A stretch of 64,000 bases of DNA. Origin: Chryseobacterium fluminis. Lineage in GTDB: Bacteria > Bacteroidota > Bacteroidia > Flavobacteriales > Weeksellaceae. Below the pieces are notes generated by a model. The model saw only the letters and a program-made list of their open reading frames with translations, did not search any database and was not told the DNA's origin. Positions 9,154 to 17,727 of this stretch are shown piece by piece. The translations under genes were made by a program, and so were the position numbers. How positions within the stretch are numbered: the first letter of the stretch is position 1; each line of letters starts with the position of its first letter. The stretch lies in contig NZ_CP111121.1 of the NCBI RefSeq assembly GCF_026314945.1, positions 4,402,001-4,466,000 on the forward strand, given 5' to 3'.

Positions 9154-9573
9154 ATGAAAAAAATGAAGTTGAAGCAAGTATTTAAAGGAACATTTTTAAT
9201 GCTGGCAGCAGCATTGATTTTCGGGTTCGTATCATCATGCAGCGACGATGACGATGACAACCCCGTTAATGGATCCGGAGAAACCCACAAAGTAGTTTTT
9301 AAGGCAATAGCTTCTTCAGGAAGTAATATTGATGTAGCAGTGTACGGAATCGACGGAAATCCTACTACTGCAAGCAGTCTGAGCGGAACAACATGGTCAA
9401 GCCCTGAGGTCACTGCCGAAAAAGGAGCTTATACAGCTAATGTAGCCGTAAACGCGATAGGGTCCGGTGCTTCATCCACACTGAAGGTTCAGATCTGGGT
9501 AGACGGAGAGTTAAAGAAAGAAGGAACTTCCAGCGGACAGTATCTGTCAGCGTCAACTTCTTATACATTCTAA
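9154..9573 (+). CDS. Small Asp-rich lipoprotein, paralogue of the gene at 5860
   Basis: 139 residues. The N-terminal hydrophobic segment ends FGFVSSC, followed by an aspartate run (SDDDDD). The mature part is beta-rich with repeated Ser/Thr/Gly and the segment LKVQIWVDGELKKEG, which corresponds to LILNIWVDGEVAETD in the lipoprotein at 5860. Function unknown. It faces away from the adjacent histidine kinase gene and has its own good -33/-7 promoter. The flanking position of the two paralogues suggests an envelope component regulated by, or sensed by, the two-component system. Confidence 0.75.
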   Translation: MKKMKLKQVFKGTFLMLAAALIFGFVSSCSDDDDDNPVNGSGETHKVVFKAIASSGSNIDVAVYGIDGNPTTASSLSGTTWSSPEVTAEKGAYTANVAVNAIGSGASSTLKVQIWVDGELKKEGTSSGQYLSASTSYTF

Positions 9574-9604
9574 AAAACTAATACCTTTCGAAATAGTTGT
9601 ATTA

Positions 9605-9640
9605 AAATCGCGGCAGGAAGATCCTGCCGCGATTTATTTT
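9605..9640. terminator. Strong bidirectional terminator hairpin
   Basis: A perfect 14-bp stem (9605-9618 with 9622-9635) with an AGA loop and AT-rich flanks on both sides, between the convergent lipoprotein and tyrS genes. A weaker second inverted repeat, ATTTACGGGA/TCCCGTAAAT (9647-9683), sits next to it. Confidence 0.75.
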
Positions 9641-9694
9641 AGGTGGATTTACGGGAACCTCTTCATAGAAAAGTCCCGTAAATTATTATTTGAT

Positions 9695-10990
9695 CTAAAT
9701 GACTTTTACAATAAAATAGCTTTTCTTTCCTTTCTGTAACAGAAGGAATTTTCCGTCAATCAGGTCGGTTTCGTTAGCAGTATACACTTCATTTACCTTT
9801 TCCTTGTTTACGGAGATCGAATTTCCTTTCAGTTCTCTTGTTGCCTCGCTTTTAGATTTTAGAAATCCTGATTTCTCTGAAAGAAGATCAATAATATGAA
9901 TTCCTAAAACATCAGCTTTAGCAACTTCTTTCTGAGGAACACCGTCAAAAATTTCAAGGAAAATTTCTTCATCAAGACTTACCAGATCCTCGGCAGTGGA
10001 ACGGCCGAACAGAATTTCAGAAGCTTTTAGAGCTTTATTATATTCCTCTGTTCCATGAACCCAAACGGTAACTTCTTCAGCCAGTTTTTTCTGAAGTTTT
10101 CTTTCGTGTGGAGCTGTTTTATGCTCTTCGATTAAAGCTTCAATTTCTTCTTTTCCGAGAAACGTATAGAATCTGATAAATCTTTCAGCATCCACATCCG
10201 TAGCATTTAGCCAGAACTGGTAAAACTTATAAGGGGACGTTTTCTTTTTATCCAGCCAGTAATTTTCTCCGCTTTCAGACTTTCCGAATTTCGAGCCGTC
10301 AGCTTTGGTGATCAGAGGAACGGTGAGTGCAAATGCTTCACCCTGCGCTTTTCTGCGGATCAGTTCGGTACCGGTCGTGATATTACCCCATTGATCGGAA
10401 CCACCCATCTGAAGTTTAACGTTATTATTCTGGTACAGATGTAAAAAATCGTATCCCTGAATCAGCTGGTAGGTAAATTCAGTAAAGCTCATTCCGTCAG
10501 CACCGGATTCTCCGGAGAACCTCTTTTTCACAGAATCTTTAGCCATCATATAATTTACCGTAATATTTTTTCCAATGTTTTTTGCAAAATCAAGGAAAGA
10601 AATATTTTTCATCCAGTCGTAATTGTTAACCAACTCGGCCTTATTGGTTTCATTTCCTTCAAAATTTAAAAATCTTGAAAGCTGGTTTTTCAGACAGTCT
10701 ACATAATGCAGAAGCGTAGCTTCGTCCAGAAGATTTCTCTCTGCAGATTTCCCTGAAGGGTCGCCGATCATTCCTGTAGCGCCGCCTACCAGTGCAATGG
10801 GCTTATGACCATGCTGCTGGAAGTGAGCCAGAATTTTTATCTGAATAAGACTCCCGATATGTAAAGAATCTGCGGTAGGATCAAAACCGATATAGGCTGT
10901 TGTCATTTCCTTATTCAGCTGTTCGTCCGTTCCGGGCATCATGTCGGCATAAAGCCCGCGCCATTTCAGTTCTTCAATAAAAGAGTTCAT
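9695..10990 (-). CDS. tyrS: Tyrosyl-tRNA synthetase
   Basis: 431 residues, the usual length for the bacterial TyrRS that charges tRNA-Tyr. Class I signature motifs are present: DSLHIGSL (HIGH-like, residues 44-47) and KFGKS (KMSKS-like, about 232-236). Other TyrRS hallmarks are [29 protein letters not shown] and [20 protein letters not shown]. The C-terminal ~70 residues form an S4-like RNA-binding domain ([18 protein letters not shown]). Single-gene unit with a TATCTTTG -7 box 28 bases upstream of its ATG. Confidence 0.98.
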   Translation of the reverse strand: MNSFIEELKWRGLYADMMPGTDEQLNKEMTTAYIGFDPTADSLHIGSLIQIKILAHFQQHGHKPIALVGGATGMIGDPSGKSAERNLLDEATLLHYVDCLKNQLSRFLNFEGNETNKAELVNNYDWMKNISFLDFAKNIGKNITVNYMMAKDSVKKRFSGESGADGMSFTEFTYQLIQGYDFLHLYQNNNVKLQMGGSDQWGNITTGTELIRRKAQGEAFALTVPLITKADGSKFGKSESGENYWLDKKKTSPYKFYQFWLNATDVDAERFIRFYTFLGKEEIEALIEEHKTAPHERKLQKKLAEEVTVWVHGTEEYNKALKASEILFGRSTAEDLVSLDEEIFLEIFDGVPQKEVAKADVLGIHIIDLLSEKSGFLKSKSEATRELKGNSISVNKEKVNEVYTANETDLIDGKFLLLQKGKKSYFIVKVI

Positions 10991-11018
10991 TATTTTTTTG
11001 CTTTAGAATTTAAGCTGC

Positions 11019-11026
11019 AAAGATAA
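11019..11026 (-). promoter_or_regulatory. tyrS -7 box (TATCTTTG)
   Basis: Minus-strand TATCTTTG, followed by C as is common for this box, lies 28 bases upstream of the tyrS ATG. The -33 region is weak. Confidence 0.45.
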
Positions 11027-11080
11027 TAAATTCAGGATTATAAAGAGTGAAAAGGCAAAGAGACGGGAGGTTAATATTTC

Positions 11081-11150
11081 AGGAGCTTTTTCCCGCTTTC
11101 CGTTGCAATCTTTTTTTCAAAAAGGATTTTCTCTGCAATCGGGGCTAGGG
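11081..11150. repeat. REP-like intergenic element, copy 1
   Basis: Begins AGGAGCTTTTTCCCGCTTTC and ends TGCAATCGGGGCTAGGG, with an imperfect hairpin (AATC + T-run / A-run + GGATT) between. The same two end blocks recur at 57445-57558 around a different hairpin. From memory, similar elements are frequent between genes of Chryseobacterium and relatives; I cannot verify this here. Confidence 0.6.
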
Positions 11151-11265
11151 TATTAGCCGCTTTATCACTGTCAATACATAATATAGGTTAATTTTGAAAA
11201 TGAAAATACTTTGGTGAACATCAGATCCTTAAAAGGACTTTATATCGGATAAGACCTTTTGTATA

Positions 11266-11296
11266 TTGTCTTTTTGCCCGGAATCAGTTATATTTG
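11266..11296 (+). promoter_or_regulatory. Sigma-factor gene promoter (TTG-N20-TATATTTG)
   Basis: TTG 11266-11268 and TATATTTG 11289-11296 with a 20-base spacer. The box ends 6 bases before the ATG at 11303, so the transcript should be leaderless or nearly so. Confidence 0.6.
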
Positions 11297-11302
11297 TTCA
11301 TA

Positions 11303-11863
11303 ATGAACGACGAACAATTATTCACCCTTATTCAGAAGGCGAAAGAAAAAGACCAGAAAGCTCAGACCAGACTCATCAATGTTTTTTGGGTAGATGTTTT
11401 TTCCTTTGTCATGAAAAAAGTAAAAGATGAAAATGATGCCGATGAAATCACCGTGAATGTTTTTTCGAAAGTTCTGTCAAAGCTGGATATGTATGATCCC
11501 CATTTTCAGTTTAAAACATGGGTTTTAACGATTGCCCAGAATACGATTATCGATTTTTGGAGGAGAAAGAGCAGGGAAAATCAGGATCCTACAGAGAATC
11601 TGGACGTCGTGAAAAATCAGTTTGCAAAATCACCTGAAGAATTAATGATTTCTGCCGAAGAACAGAAGAAAATCATCAAAACAATAGAATCCCTGGACGC
11701 CAACTACCAGGATATCATCAAATTGCGGTTTTTTGAAGAAAAAAGCATCAGGGAAATTGCAGAAGAACTGGGAATCTCCGTTGCCAATACGAAGGTACGC
11801 GTGATGCGTGCGAAAAAAGTATTAGCTGAATTATTAAAAAATAATGATTTTGAAGATCATTAA
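11303..11863 (+). CDS. RNA polymerase sigma factor, ECF type
   Basis: 186 residues from the ATG at 11303; a TTG nine bases upstream overlaps the -7 box and is unlikely. Region 2 is seen in LINVFWVDVFSFVMKKV, DADEITVNVFSKVL and FKTWVLTIAQNTIIDFWRRK. Region 4 is seen in LDANYQDIIKLRFFEEKSI and the helix-turn-helix REIAEELGISVANTKVRVMR. This matches the ECF/SigW-like sigma family that redirects RNA polymerase in response to envelope or stress signals. No anti-sigma gene follows; the next gene is convergent, so control is probably elsewhere or at expression level. Confidence 0.88.
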   Translation: MNDEQLFTLIQKAKEKDQKAQTRLINVFWVDVFSFVMKKVKDENDADEITVNVFSKVLSKLDMYDPHFQFKTWVLTIAQNTIIDFWRRKSRENQDPTENLDVVKNQFAKSPEELMISAEEQKKIIKTIESLDANYQDIIKLRFFEEKSIREIAEELGISVANTKVRVMRAKKVLAELLKNNDFEDH

Positions 11864-11896
11864 TCAGCTTTTAAGAAACCTGCAGAAGATTAAAAA

Positions 11897-12529
11897 CTAC
11901 AAATACACTTTTTCCTTCGTCTGAGGAAGAGAAATTTCTCTCCGTTGGTCCTGATTTCTATTCTGAAGATTAATTTTTAAGCCTTTTTTAATAAAAGTTT
12001 CGTTTTTAGACTTTCCGTATTCTTTAGTATTTTCAACTTCCTTAGCCAATATTAACCGGCCTGTTGAGAGATTAAAATCAACATCCGTCCAATATTCTTC
12101 GGGTTTTCCGGAGCTTGACGAATAGCCGATCAATTCAAAATGTCCGTTCTGAAATCTGTATTTGTCGGTATATCCCCATTTCCAGCTGCTGCCTCCGGCC
12201 TGCGTGATCTCCAGAATTCCCTTTTTTATTTCAGTACTTTGATAAGGATCACCCATCATTCCGCCGGCATTACTGCTCAGGACAGCATTTCTGGACTTCT
12301 CTAAAATTGCCCATTTTCCATTGCTGTTTTTCAGAATCTGTATTTCACGGATATTGCCGTAAGCGGTGGTGTCTTTCGTATTATAAATAATAACTTTCTC
12401 CGGAATATGGTCTCCGTCAAGATCACCGTCTACAGTTTCAATAACTTCAGAACCTGCGGGCTGAAATTCTTTTTGAGCAAAACAGAATATGCTGAAAACA
12501 GTAGCTAAAAAACAAAATGCAGTTCTCAT
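11897..12529 (-). CDS. Exported hypothetical protein with Asp-rich calcium-type loop
   Basis: 210 residues with a signal peptide (FCFLATVFSIFCFAQ). The segment VDGDLDGDHIPEKVIIYN resembles the Asp-rich calcium-binding loop of FG-GAP/VCBS-like proteins. The rest is beta-rich with a Gly/Ser stretch (AGGSSWKWGYTDKYRF). No named domain is recognised. Probably secreted or periplasmic. Transcribed convergently with the sigma factor gene and divergently from lipA. Confidence 0.65.
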   Translation of the reverse strand: MRTAFCFLATVFSIFCFAQKEFQPAGSEVIETVDGDLDGDHIPEKVIIYNTKDTTAYGNIREIQILKNSNGKWAILEKSRNAVLSSNAGGMMGDPYQSTEIKKGILEITQAGGSSWKWGYTDKYRFQNGHFELIGYSSSSGKPEEYWTDVDFNLSTGRLILAKEVENTKEYGKSKNETFIKKGLKINLQNRNQDQRREISLPQTKEKVYL

Positions 12530-12585
12530 AGTAAATATTGTAGGTAAAATTACAAAATTATATGTTTCATCAATACCGCTCTTTG

Positions 12586-12615
12586 ATTGTTTCGATTAAA
12601 AATTCCTTAACTTTG
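12586..12615 (+). promoter_or_regulatory. lipA promoter (TTG / TAACTTTG)
   Basis: TAACTTTG at 12608-12615 fits TAnnTTTG. TTG at 12587-12589 lies 18 bases upstream, with an alternative TTTG at 12582-12585. The leader would be about 15 bases. Confidence 0.55.
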
Positions 12616-12635
12616 AACCTCAATTTGAGAAATAA

Positions 12636-13502
12636 ATGGAAAATTTAGTTCAGGATACTACCGTTCAAAAGCCAAAATGGATTCGCGTAAAACTTCCTAC
12701 CGGAAAAAATTACAGAGAATTGAGAACTTTGGTTGATAAATATAAATTAAATACAATTTGTCAGAGTGGAAGCTGCCCGAATATGGGTGAGTGCTGGGGT
12801 GAAGGAACAGCAACTTTCATGATCTTAGGAAATATCTGTACACGAAGCTGCGGATTCTGCGGAGTGAAAACCGGAAAACCTCTTGATGTGAACTGGGATG
12901 AGCCTGAAAAAGTAGCGCGTTCAATCAAATTAATGAAAATTAAACATGCCGTTCTTACCTCTGTAGACCGTGACGACCTGAAAGATATGGGATCCATCCT
13001 TTGGGGAGAAACGGTGAATGCCGTCAGAAGAATCTCTCCCGGAACAACAATGGAAACACTGATTCCTGATTTTCAGGGATTGACGAAACACCTGGACCGA
13101 CTGGTAGAAGTAGCTCCAGAAGTTATCTCGCACAATATGGAAACGGTAAAACGTCTGACCAGAGAAGTGCGGATCCAGGCGAAATACGAAAGAAGCCTTG
13201 AGGTTCTCAGGTATCTTAAAGAAGCGGGACAGAGAAGAACAAAAACTGGGGTAATGCTGGGTCTGGGAGAAGAAAAACATGAAGTGTTCCAGACGATTGA
13301 AGATATCAGAAACGCCGATGTGGATGTCATTACATTAGGTCAGTATTTACAGCCGACTAAGAAACACTTACCGGTGAAAAAATTCATCACACCGGAAGAG
13401 TTTGACGAGTTCGGGGATTTTGCCAGAAGCTTAGGTTTCAGACATGTCGAAAGTTCACCTTTAGTAAGAAGTTCTTACCACGCTGAAAAACATATTCATT
13501 AA
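12636..13502 (+). CDS. lipA: Lipoyl synthase
   Basis: 288 residues, a radical SAM enzyme that inserts two sulfurs into protein-bound octanoyl groups to make the lipoyl cofactor of 2-oxoacid dehydrogenases and the glycine cleavage system. The auxiliary cluster cysteines are C42, C47 and C53 ([12 protein letters not shown]) and the radical SAM cluster is C68, C72 and C75 (CTRSCGFC). The [11 protein letters not shown] tail carries the conserved RSSY segment whose Ser ligates the auxiliary cluster. Single-gene transcript with a clear terminator at 13511-13540. Confidence 0.97.
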   Translation: MENLVQDTTVQKPKWIRVKLPTGKNYRELRTLVDKYKLNTICQSGSCPNMGECWGEGTATFMILGNICTRSCGFCGVKTGKPLDVNWDEPEKVARSIKLMKIKHAVLTSVDRDDLKDMGSILWGETVNAVRRISPGTTMETLIPDFQGLTKHLDRLVEVAPEVISHNMETVKRLTREVRIQAKYERSLEVLRYLKEAGQRRTKTGVMLGLGEEKHEVFQTIEDIRNADVDVITLGQYLQPTKKHLPVKKFITPEEFDEFGDFARSLGFRHVESSPLVRSSYHAEKHIH

Positions 13503-13510
13503 AAAATATA

Positions 13511-13540
13511 AATCGCTTCAAACCCTGAAGCGATTTTTTA
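13511..13540 (+). terminator. lipA terminator
   Basis: AATCGCTTCA/TGAAGCGATT 10-bp stem with a 5-base loop followed by TTTT, 8 bases after the lipA stop. Confidence 0.85.
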
Positions 13541-13547
13541 TTTAAAA

Positions 13548-13587
13548 ACATTATACATTATACATTATACATTATACATTATACATT
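13548..13587. repeat. 7-bp tandem repeat (ACATTAT x 5.7)
   Basis: Five full copies and one partial copy of ACATTAT, without mismatch, lie between the lipA terminator and the end of the convergent AraC gene. Perfect short tandem repeats are prone to copy-number change. Confidence 0.95.
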
Positions 13588-13591
13588 TTCC

Positions 13592-14446
13592 CTAAGATTC
13601 AACCCTACTCAGGTGTCTTTTCTTAAACGCAGAAGGCGTCTCACCGATATACCTTTTAAAGAGTTTATTAAAATAAGAAAGACTTTCAAAACCCACCTGG
13701 AAACAGACTTCTGTTACGCAGGAGTTTTGGAGCAGTAACAGTTTTGCCTGATTGATTCTGTAATTATTGACAAAATCCGTAAAAGTTATATTCGTCTGTT
13801 TCTTGAAATACCGGCAGAAAGCGGGCGTGCTCAGACTGACGTTTTCAGCAATGGTATTTACATCCGGGCTTTTATCATAATTTTCATGAATATAATCGTA
13901 GATCGTTCCCATCCTGATTTTGTCATTTAAAAACCATTTGATTCTCGTATCTTCTACATTCAGTTCTTTTACCTCATCCGAATGGGCAAGAATCTGTAAA
14001 ATTTCAATTAAACCAATAAAAGAATCAAAGGAGTTTTTATTTTTCAGAATGTGAAGTTTTTCAACAATATTTTTTTTGGTCTCACCGAAAAATGACAACC
14101 CCAGATAAGAGCGTTCCAGCAATTTTTTGATATCATCAAATTCGGGAACAGGGAAAATAAGCTCCTGAAGGAAATTTTCACGCATCTGCAGCACCAGCTG
14201 CCTGCATTCTGTCTGAATACGGTAATCGAAATTTAAATGGGGAACATTGGAACCGATGAGCAATAAATCACTTTCCGTAAAATCAGAAATATTTTTTCCC
14301 ACATGTCGGATCCCGTTGGATGCTTCCACGTAGACAAGCTCGATTTCCGGATGATGATGCCAGAAAAAGCAGTTTTTCATGGAAGGTGAAAAAAGTCTGA
14401 ATGATTTCCCTTCTTCGAACTCTATGATTTCCTTCTGAATTTTCAT
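13592..14446 (-). CDS. AraC-family transcriptional regulator
   Basis: 284 residues: N-terminal cupin-like sensor domain (FWHHHPEIELVYVEASNGIRH, about 28-48) and a C-terminal double helix-turn-helix (about 180-280) with SLSTPAFCRYFKKQTNITF and CFQVGFESLSYFNKLFKRYIGETPSAFKK. Cytoplasmic. It is divergent from the MFS transporter gene at 14608 with 161 bp between the two starts, so it probably controls that transporter and itself. The ligand is unknown. Confidence 0.9.
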   Translation of the reverse strand: MKIQKEIIEFEEGKSFRLFSPSMKNCFFWHHHPEIELVYVEASNGIRHVGKNISDFTESDLLLIGSNVPHLNFDYRIQTECRQLVLQMRENFLQELIFPVPEFDDIKKLLERSYLGLSFFGETKKNIVEKLHILKNKNSFDSFIGLIEILQILAHSDEVKELNVEDTRIKWFLNDKIRMGTIYDYIHENYDKSPDVNTIAENVSLSTPAFCRYFKKQTNITFTDFVNNYRINQAKLLLLQNSCVTEVCFQVGFESLSYFNKLFKRYIGETPSAFKKRHLSRVES

Positions 14447-14607
14447 TACGCTTTATTTTGATGAATTAGAATGGTAAAATTAATCGAAAAGGTTAATACA
14501 GAGCAAATTTATATCATTTCTGTTAAAGTATAACTGCTTATTTCTGCCGACTTTTGCATCTTCAAAAAAGTGCTGAACATTACAGCACCATTACAAAAAG
14601 AAATAAA

Positions 14608-15807
14608 ATGGGGATTGATAAAAGAATAATACCGCTGGCAATAGGCGGATTGGGAATCGGAACGACAGAATTTACCGTGATGGGACTATTGCCGGATATT
14701 GCAAAATCTTTGCAGATTTCCATTCCTGAAGCGGGCCACCTGATTTCTGCGTATGCATTGGGAGTAGTGATCGGAGCACCTCTTTTAATCGGATATTCCG
14801 TGAAATTTGCCCCTAAAAAAGTTCTCATTGCGCTGATGGTCATTTTTACGATATTCAATGCCTTGTCGGCGATTGCCCCGGATTACACGTCCATGCTGGT
14901 GATCAGATTTCTTTCAGGTTTGCCCCATGGTGCGTTTTTCGGTGTCGGAACGGTAGTTGCTGCAAGAATGGCAGGGAAGGGGAAAGAGGCTTTTTATATT
15001 TCACTCATGTTCACAGGGCTTACCATTGCGAATCTTGCGATGGTTCCTTTGGTGACTTATATCGGGCATACCTTTCACTGGAGATGGTATTTTGCCATTG
15101 TTGGTATAATTGGATTATTAGCATTGCTGTCTTTAAAACTTTGGCTTCCGGTTATGGAAGCCAATCAGAATACCCATTTTAAGGAGGAGCTGAAGTTTCT
15201 TAAGAAAAAGCAGGCATGGCTGGTATTAATGATTACAGCCATCGGATTCGGAGGGCTTTTTACCTGGTTCAGTTATATTACGCCTTTGATGACGGTAATT
15301 TCAGGAATTAAAGAAAGTCATATGGCGTACGTCATGATTCTTGCCGGAGCCGGGATGGTGGTAGGAAATCTGGCAGGCGGATATTTGTCAGACCGTTTAA
15401 GTCCGGAAAAAACATGTGCCTTATTGCTTTTTCTGATGATGGTTTCCCTGGCGGGTGTATTTTTATTGGCAGAATATCAGAATATATCTTTGGCCTTAAC
15501 TTTCATCTGTGGAGCATTATCCATGTCTGTAGCAGCCCCTATTAACATCATGATGATGAAAGCAGCCCCCAAAAGTGAAATGATGGCAGCGGCGTTTATG
15601 CAGGCAGCGTTCAATATTGCCAATGCGATGGGTGCATTTTTGGGAGGAATCCCTTTGGAACAGGGATATTCTTATAATTACCCTTCATTAGTAGGAGTTG
15701 TAATGACCTTTATAGGTTTGGTAATCGCTTTACGCTATAAATATAAATACGGATCAAAATCTCCGGATCAAATTACCGAATCGGAATGTATCACTTGTGA
15801 TCAATAA
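14608..15807 (+). CDS. MFS transporter, AraJ-like (DHA1) family
   Basis: 399 residues from the ATG at 14608 (MGIDKRIIPLAIGGLGIGTT). An upstream TTG at 14554 would add an unlikely 18-residue extension. Twelve hydrophobic helices are visible, with family features GTTEFTVMGLLPDIA in helix 1 and RFLSGLPHGAFFGVGTVVAA. This matches the arabinose-efflux/AraJ branch of proton-coupled exporters. The divergent AraC regulator suggests substrate-induced efflux. Substrate unknown. A strong terminator follows immediately. Confidence 0.88.
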   Translation: MGIDKRIIPLAIGGLGIGTTEFTVMGLLPDIAKSLQISIPEAGHLISAYALGVVIGAPLLIGYSVKFAPKKVLIALMVIFTIFNALSAIAPDYTSMLVIRFLSGLPHGAFFGVGTVVAARMAGKGKEAFYISLMFTGLTIANLAMVPLVTYIGHTFHWRWYFAIVGIIGLLALLSLKLWLPVMEANQNTHFKEELKFLKKKQAWLVLMITAIGFGGLFTWFSYITPLMTVISGIKESHMAYVMILAGAGMVVGNLAGGYLSDRLSPEKTCALLLFLMMVSLAGVFLLAEYQNISLALTFICGALSMSVAAPINIMMMKAAPKSEMMAAAFMQAAFNIANAMGAFLGGIPLEQGYSYNYPSLVGVVMTFIGLVIALRYKYKYGSKSPDQITESECITCDQ

Positions 15808-15837
15808 AAAGAGAAGCATCAGGCTTCTCTTTTTTTG
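15806..15837 (+). terminator. Terminator after the MFS gene
   Basis: AAAAAGAGAAGC/GCTTCTCTTTTT 12-bp stem with loop ATCAG and extra T. It overlaps the last base of the stop codon and also faces the convergent gene at 15853. Confidence 0.85.
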
Positions 15838-15852
15838 TAACAGATCTAAGGT

Positions 15853-16233
15853 CTAAGCCTCTACCTCATTGCCGTTTTTACACCAGTAAAGGGCATTGTA
15901 TAAGTTTTCTTTAGGGAAAGATTTAAATTCTCCGGGCATCACAACACTGAAAATATCAGTGAAATTCTGTACACCCTGTTTGTCTGTAACAATAGCAGCA
16001 CGGTTCCATTTCGTAAGATTTTTCAATCCCAAAAGTGCATCCTGCAGCCATGCTCCCATGGTAAACTGATCAAGGTCTGTGTCTAGGTACAGAAGATAAT
16101 TAAGCTCGCCGTATTCATCTACCTTCTGATTTACACGAGGGACTACAAGATTTTCAAAATCTTCTCTGGTTACTTCTCCTGTTGCGTTGAACGCAGCAAC
16201 ATTTTCAGGAGCTTCTGGAATAATATTTATCAT
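15853..16233 (-). CDS. SpoIIAA-like (STAS-fold) protein
   Basis: 126 residues with no signal peptide. The pattern of an N-terminal strand (NVAAFNATGEVTREDFE), then LLYLDTDLDQFTMGAWLQD, then a conserved KWNRAAIVTDKQGVQNFTD segment matches the SpoIIAA-like family. These are small cytosolic proteins with a STAS-related fold, mostly of unknown role. Single gene. Confidence 0.7.
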   Translation of the reverse strand: MINIIPEAPENVAAFNATGEVTREDFENLVVPRVNQKVDEYGELNYLLYLDTDLDQFTMGAWLQDALLGLKNLTKWNRAAIVTDKQGVQNFTDIFSVVMPGEFKSFPKENLYNALYWCKNGNEVEA

Positions 16234-16345
16234 AATAGTATATTTATGTGGTTTTGGTGATAGTGAGATAACAAAAATTAAACCAAGATTAAATTCTATA
16301 GGCGAAAGGCGTGATTATTGATAATCCGTAGTAAATAATATTCCT

Positions 16346-17551
16346 ATGAATCTTAGATCGAACGAACCTTTTTGGCTACTCAAAAACGGTCTTGTTTCTT
16401 CATACCCCTCTCTGAAATCTGATGAAGAATGCGATGTTCTTATTATCGGAGGAGGAATCACCGGCAGCCTTATAGCCCATCAGATGATGAAAGACGGTTA
16501 TCATACAATAATTATCGATAAACGTGAGATCTGCAACGGAAGCACTTCCACTACTACTTCTATGCTGCAGTATGAAATTGATGTTCCATTATATAAACTT
16601 ACAGAATTAATAGGTGAAAAAGGCGCGTGCGAAAGTTACAAAGCCTGCTCAAAATCTATTGATGATCTTGAAATGCTTACCAAAGAAATAAAATCCCGAG
16701 CAGGATTTAGGAGAAAGCAGTCACTGTATTTTGCTTCCAGAAAAAAAGACGTCTCCTGGCTGATTAAAGAATATGAAATAAGAAAAAAAACAGGATTTGA
16801 GGTGAGCTGGCTTGAACCTGGAGATATTGAAGAAAGATTTACCCTGCAGAATACCTATGGCGGCATTTTATCTAAACAGGGCGCCAGTATCGATGCCTTT
16901 AAGTTTGCCCATGAATTGTTGAGATTTAACAGGAACAAAGGGCTGAAAATTTTTGATAAAACAGAAATAAAATCCGTAAAGTACCTCAAAGGATATAATT
17001 TTGCCCTTACAGAACACGGCTTCAATATTAAAGCGAAAAAAATTATTTATTGTGTCGGCTATGAAAGTACCACGCTTATCAAGGAAGACTTTGTAAATCT
17101 TAAAAGTACATTTGCCACGGTTTCGGAAATAGATACCGCTATTTTTAAGAATATTGAAAATACACTGGTCTGGAATACGGATGCACCCTATATGTACATG
17201 AGAACTACAGATGATAACAGGCTTCTGATAGGCGGAAGAGATGAGGATTTTATAAACCCGGAAAAACGGGATGCCTCACTTCGTAAAAAAGAAAAGGAAA
17301 TTCTGAGGACATTAAAAAAGATAAAACCTGATTTTAAATTCTATACCGATTTTGTCTGGGCCGGAACGTTCGGAGAAACTAAAGACGGGCTCCCCTATAT
17401 TGGAGAACACGAACATTTTAAAAATTCGTATTTCGTTTTAGGCTTCGGAGGAAATGGAATTACATTTTCCGTTACCGGAATGGAAATGGCGTCCGCTTTT
17501 ATGAAAAATAAGAAACATAAACTGAGTCCGTATTTTAAGTTCGGACGATAG
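16346..17551 (+). CDS. FAD-dependent oxidoreductase (DAO family)
   Basis: 401 residues. The N-terminal dinucleotide-binding motif is CDVLIIGGGITGSLIAHQM (GxGxxG at G35, G37, G40), followed by a strand ending IIIDKREICNGST. Near the C-terminus, GFGGNGITFSVTGMEMA is the typical second FAD contact of the D-amino-acid oxidase/glycine oxidase superfamily. Some homologues carry a C-terminal Rieske domain; this one does not. Substrate unknown. The last base of its stop codon is the first base of a large perfect hairpin. Confidence 0.8.
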   Translation: MNLRSNEPFWLLKNGLVSSYPSLKSDEECDVLIIGGGITGSLIAHQMMKDGYHTIIIDKREICNGSTSTTTSMLQYEIDVPLYKLTELIGEKGACESYKACSKSIDDLEMLTKEIKSRAGFRRKQSLYFASRKKDVSWLIKEYEIRKKTGFEVSWLEPGDIEERFTLQNTYGGILSKQGASIDAFKFAHELLRFNRNKGLKIFDKTEIKSVKYLKGYNFALTEHGFNIKAKKIIYCVGYESTTLIKEDFVNLKSTFATVSEIDTAIFKNIENTLVWNTDAPYMYMRTTDDNRLLIGGRDEDFINPEKRDASLRKKEKEILRTLKKIKPDFKFYTDFVWAGTFGETKDGLPYIGEHEHFKNSYFVLGFGGNGITFSVTGMEMASAFMKNKKHKLSPYFKFGR

Positions 17552-17617
17552 GTTTTAGTTTGGGCGGCGGCAAAGCCGCCGCCCAAACTAAAACCGGTGA
17601 TCAACTGATCACCGGTT
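17551..17617. repeat. Two overlapping perfect hairpins
   Basis: Hairpin 1 has a 21-bp perfect stem (17551-17571 with 17575-17595) and an AAA loop, with a GGGCGGCGGC core. Hairpin 2 has a 12-bp perfect stem (17592-17603 with 17606-17617). They share the bases AACC at 17592-17595, so full pairing of both at once is not possible. There is no long T-run, so this is not a classical terminator. A related TTTGG-CGGCG stem occurs inside the element at 57475-57525. Confidence 0.85.
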
Positions 17618-17727
17618 CACTACATAAGCTGTTTTTACTGCTGAAGATTTTCGATAAGTGTTCATTTAAGATCACCTGTCGTTACCATTATTTGAATCCT
17701 GACTATCATATACATTAACGCCTTTCT

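Noticed and set aside
9647..9683. Second hairpin near tyrS as terminator
   Set aside because: The loop is 17 bases and there is no T-run on either strand; the 9605-9640 hairpin explains termination better.
13548..13587. Possible CRISPR array
   Set aside because: The unit is only 7 bp without spacers and no cas genes are near; it is a simple tandem repeat.
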